Source of the DNA: Gammaproteobacteria bacterium
GTDB taxonomy: Bacteria > Pseudomonadota > Gammaproteobacteria > Natronospirales > REEB76
Reading direction: 5' to 3'
Length of the DNA: 64,000 nt
Assembly (NCBI GenBank): GCA_035279405.1
Contig: DATEHU010000021.1
Location: forward strand, 62,001-126,000
Under the pieces are notes generated by a model that was not told the origin of the DNA, made no database searches, and was given only the letters and a program-made list of their open reading frames with translations. The translations under genes were made by a program, and so were the position numbers. Shown here in pieces: positions 61,701 through 64,000 of the stretch (position 1 is its first letter; each line of letters begins with the position of its first letter).

Positions 61701-61927
61701 GGCCGCCGCTCTCGCCGTTCGCGTTCTTCTTCGGCTACCGCGGCCCGCCGAATCTGGTAAGCGTCGGCCTGCAGCTGCAAATCCTCATGGGTAGCATGCA
61801 GGCCGCCGACCGGGCACCGACCGCCGCCGATGTGCAGGCGCTCGACAAGACCAGCGCCGAGCTGAAAACCTTGATGACGCGCTGGGCCACACTCAAGAGC
61901 CAGACGCCTTTGGGCATCGGAAGCTGA
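58799..61927 (+). CDS. Secreted BNR/sortilin-like beta-propeller protein
   Basis: The 1042-residue protein has a signal peptide ('LLVALGLALAAVAASAQ') and then a large double propeller with at least ten Asp-box turns of the type S-T-D-G-G-x-T-W ('KSTDYGNSWHP', 'KSTDAGQTWNY', 'RSLDGGKTWKN', 'KSTDGGNTWSK', 'RTEDGGKTWTE', 'VSFDDGDHWQS'). A C-terminal beta-sandwich and helical region (about residues 770-1040) follows. The layout resembles Vps10/sortilin-like and xyloglucanase-type proteins, but no glycosidase catalytic pair is evident. Such proteins are often called glycosyl hydrolase without evidence. A TATAAT hexamer lies 31 bp before the ATG; no good -35 is seen. Confidence 0.85.
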   Translation: MRTTAMRRAPLSLLVALGLALAAVAASAQPYSPALFAGMQWRPIGPLRGGRTRAVSGVPSQPNVFYFGADNGGVWKSTDYGNSWHPIFDHEPTGSIGALAVSVSDPNVIYVGTGESNIRPDQATGMGMYKSTDAGQTWNYIGLKDTQDIAWIAVDAHNPERVFAAALGHVYGPNPERGIFRSLDGGKTWKNVLYVNAYTSGDQVLIDPANPDIVYATLWQQQQAPWENGQFGGTDGGIFKSTDGGNTWSKLSKDLPQVQQALLAIAPSAPNIIYTSVSSGPGAPDGQVGLYRSNDAGASWHKITDDPRPAERIGGGDLPPLAIDPKNPDIVYSNTPVLWKSTDGGKTWFGFRGAPGGDDYQQTWINPYNPDIMEVASDQGTIVTVNGGKTWSSWYNQPTAAMYKAGIDPTWPYQVCGGQQDSGSACVPVRGNDGELTAHDWHPVGIEEYGSAAADPLYPNLIYGAARSGVTLYNRDTGQIADVGPKALNAPDYRTVRTMPLMFSPLDPHRLYFTSNTVWQTDDGGQHWKSISPDLTRKTWEIPASVGQYRDSKAAQPTDRGVVYALAPSPLNVNLIWAGTDDGLIWVTHDGGTHWDNVTPPQLKPWWRVFSMEASHFNPNVAYAAVNTMWLDQMQPHLLRTEDGGKTWTEIDNGIADDAATNVIREDPVRKGLLFAGTETQTWVSFDDGDHWQSLRLNMPAISVRDLKIYDDDLIAATHGRGYYVLDDITPLRQIDAQVAQAPATLFKPETAVRVRWDMNPPTPWRMPSLPNPPPGAIIDYYLANNASAPVTLDVYDSHGSLVRHFSSAEPQKPLDPAKLDVPDWWPRPPMNLSTEAGMHRFIWDMHYPPLPGAMPRLDDNQAVMHNTPLAPSSPWIMPGHYSVKLTVDGRTYTQALSVRMDPRVKTPTAALEQQFDLSLSAYQGSVAAVEALGQIHGLQQQVAAREKQHGASAALTAFSKQLETLTGPPLSPFAFFFGYRGPPNLVSVGLQLQILMGSMQAADRAPTAADVQALDKTSAELKTLMTRWATLKSQTPLGIGS

Positions 61928-61950
61928 GCACCAATCCTGCATTGACCCGC

Positions 61951-61983
61951 AAAAAAATCCCGGTGGATTACTCCACCGGGATT
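61951..61983 (-). terminator. Intrinsic terminator of the cupin gene (bidirectional stem)
   Basis: AATCCCGGTGGA and TCCACCGGGATT form a perfect 12-bp stem with loop TTAC. On the minus strand it is followed by a run of Ts (complement of A51-A57). It lies between the convergent BNR and cupin genes. Confidence 0.88.
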
Positions 61984-62011
61984 GCACACAAGTCTGACAA
62001 AACCGCGAGAG

Positions 62012-62497
62012 TTATTGTTTCTTGCTGGGATCATCCGCCGGATTCACGTAGGTAATCTGGAACGGTCCCATGAGGTCCACCTGCACCACTGCGCCGGTCT
62101 TGGTCCAGGCAAAATGGTGCATGTTTGCCGGAGCAACGGCATAACCACCGGCTTTAAGTACCTTGGCGTGCTTCCTATCAAGCTTGTCTCCCATGCCGAT
62201 GGCAAGGGTTCCGGAGATGACCGTGACGCGTTCATCCGTCGGATGCCAGTGCGGCGGAATCCGGTAGCCCGCCGGCATCTTCAGGCGCAGGGTGACCGGG
62301 CCGGTTCCGGCAGGGTCACCGGCGAGCACCGCCAGTTTGACGCCCGCAGGCAACACCGGCGGTGCCGGACCCCAGGTGATTTCTTCCGGCTGCAGCGGCC
62401 CGCTCGCATGGCCGAGCAGCGGCACGGCCAGCAAGAGACCAGCGAGTAACACCCATAGTGGGCGCGGCAATGACGATTTGAATGATGTGCGGCACAT
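62012..62497 (-). CDS. Secreted cupin-domain protein
   Basis: The 161-residue protein has a signal peptide ('PLWVLLAGLLLAVPLLGHASG') and a single cupin barrel with the metal motif 'IPPHWHPTDERVTVISGTLAIG' (two His and one Glu) and a later His pair in 'ANMHHFAWTKTGAVVQV'. Small periplasmic cupins of this type bind a divalent metal. Their substrate is unknown. The start at 62497 has a GGAGA site eight bases upstream. It ends at a strong terminator and is divergent from hemB. Confidence 0.85.
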   Translation of the reverse strand: MCRTSFKSSLPRPLWVLLAGLLLAVPLLGHASGPLQPEEITWGPAPPVLPAGVKLAVLAGDPAGTGPVTLRLKMPAGYRIPPHWHPTDERVTVISGTLAIGMGDKLDRKHAKVLKAGGYAVAPANMHHFAWTKTGAVVQVDLMGPFQITYVNPADDPSKKQ

Positions 62498-62517
62498 ACA
62501 AGATTCTCCATGTGTGA

Positions 62518-63825
<1,308 letters not shown>

Positions 63826-63874
63826 AACAGGGTTTCGTTGCATAGCCGGAACCTGCCGGCCCGAGAGAGCGTCC

Positions 63875-64000
63875 ATGTCCCAGGCCCCAGCGCGTTACGC
63901 CGTCATCGGCCATCCGGTCGCCCATAGCCGCTCGCCACAGATCCACGCCGAGTTCGCACGCCTCACCGGCAAGGCGCTGGTATACACGCGCATCGAGGCG
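63875..64000 (+). CDS. aroE: Shikimate dehydrogenase, N-terminal part (runs off the window)
   Basis: Only the first 42 codons are inside the window. '[21 protein letters not shown]' (in pieces) is the standard AroE opening, with the shikimate-binding Ser-x-Ser in 'SRSP'. The enzyme reduces 3-dehydroshikimate with NADPH in aromatic amino acid synthesis. A GAGAGAG site lies just upstream of the ATG. Confidence 0.92.
   Translation, partial: MSQAPARYAVIGHPVAHSRSPQIHAEFARLTGKALVYTRIEA

Overview
The window comes from a GC-rich gammaproteobacterium, most likely in or near the Xanthomonadales/Nevskiales. The evidence is the gene orders def-fmt-rsmB-DUF4390-ntrY-ntrX and LysM-dprA-smg-topA-tsaC-hemF, a Pseudomonas-type magnesium porphobilinogen synthase, a long periplasmic tricorn-type protease, and extragenic palindromes of the kind common in that group. 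The lineage is an inference from gene content; no rRNA gene is present to settle it. I saw no tRNA, rRNA or CRISPR array.

Layout. 1-7.1 kb: small envelope and metabolic genes (PrcB-like lipoprotein, SIMPL protein, deoxyhypusine-synthase-like enzyme beside an AdiC/PotE-type antiporter, FAH hydrolase, threonine aldolase, Skp/OmpH, a small haem-copper-oxidase-like membrane protein). 7.2-10.5 kb: tricorn-type S41 protease. 10.6-24.0 kb: a MacAB-like exporter with one adaptor, one ATPase and three tandem pairs of FtsX-type permeases, followed by a sigma-54 activator and its histidine kinase. A sigma-54 promoter with upstream dyads precedes the adaptor. 24.0-35.3 kb: fructosamine kinase, HNH protein, split proton-translocating transhydrogenase (pntAA-AB-B), an ECF sigma operon, priA, argS and an FtsN-like SPOR protein. 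35.3-38.4 kb: an inserted 3.1 kb island bounded by a perfect 47-bp direct repeat of the SPOR gene's 3' end. It carries two orphan RHS tips, a candidate membrane immunity protein, and an antitoxin next to a frameshifted ParE toxin. 38.4-45.5 kb: ntrX-like and ntrY-like genes, DUF4390, rsmB, fmt and def, all on the minus strand. 45.6-52.9 kb, plus strand: LysM lipoprotein, dprA, smg, topA, tsaC, hemF and a VOC protein. 53-64 kb: ankyrin protein, MBL hydrolase, rimO, NfeD-like/glutathione peroxidase frame, a sigma/anti-sigma pair, a BNR/sortilin-like secreted protein, a cupin, hemB and the start of aroE.

Three things deserve most attention. First, the exporter: three permease pairs share one ATPase and one adaptor, and the whole locus appears to be under local sigma-54 control. 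Second, the 3.1 kb toxin/immunity island sits exactly at the 3' end of the SPOR gene and has no integrase inside it. Third, a dispersed multi-hairpin element is present at 12.1 kb and 54.9 kb in opposite orientation, and its two copies differ by paired changes that preserve the stems.

Oddities in ordinary genes: dprA has no standard start codon for its full N-terminus, the ntrX-like regulator has lost its sigma-54 activation motifs, and glutathione peroxidase shares a reading frame with an NfeD-like membrane segment yet has its own strong ribosome binding site.
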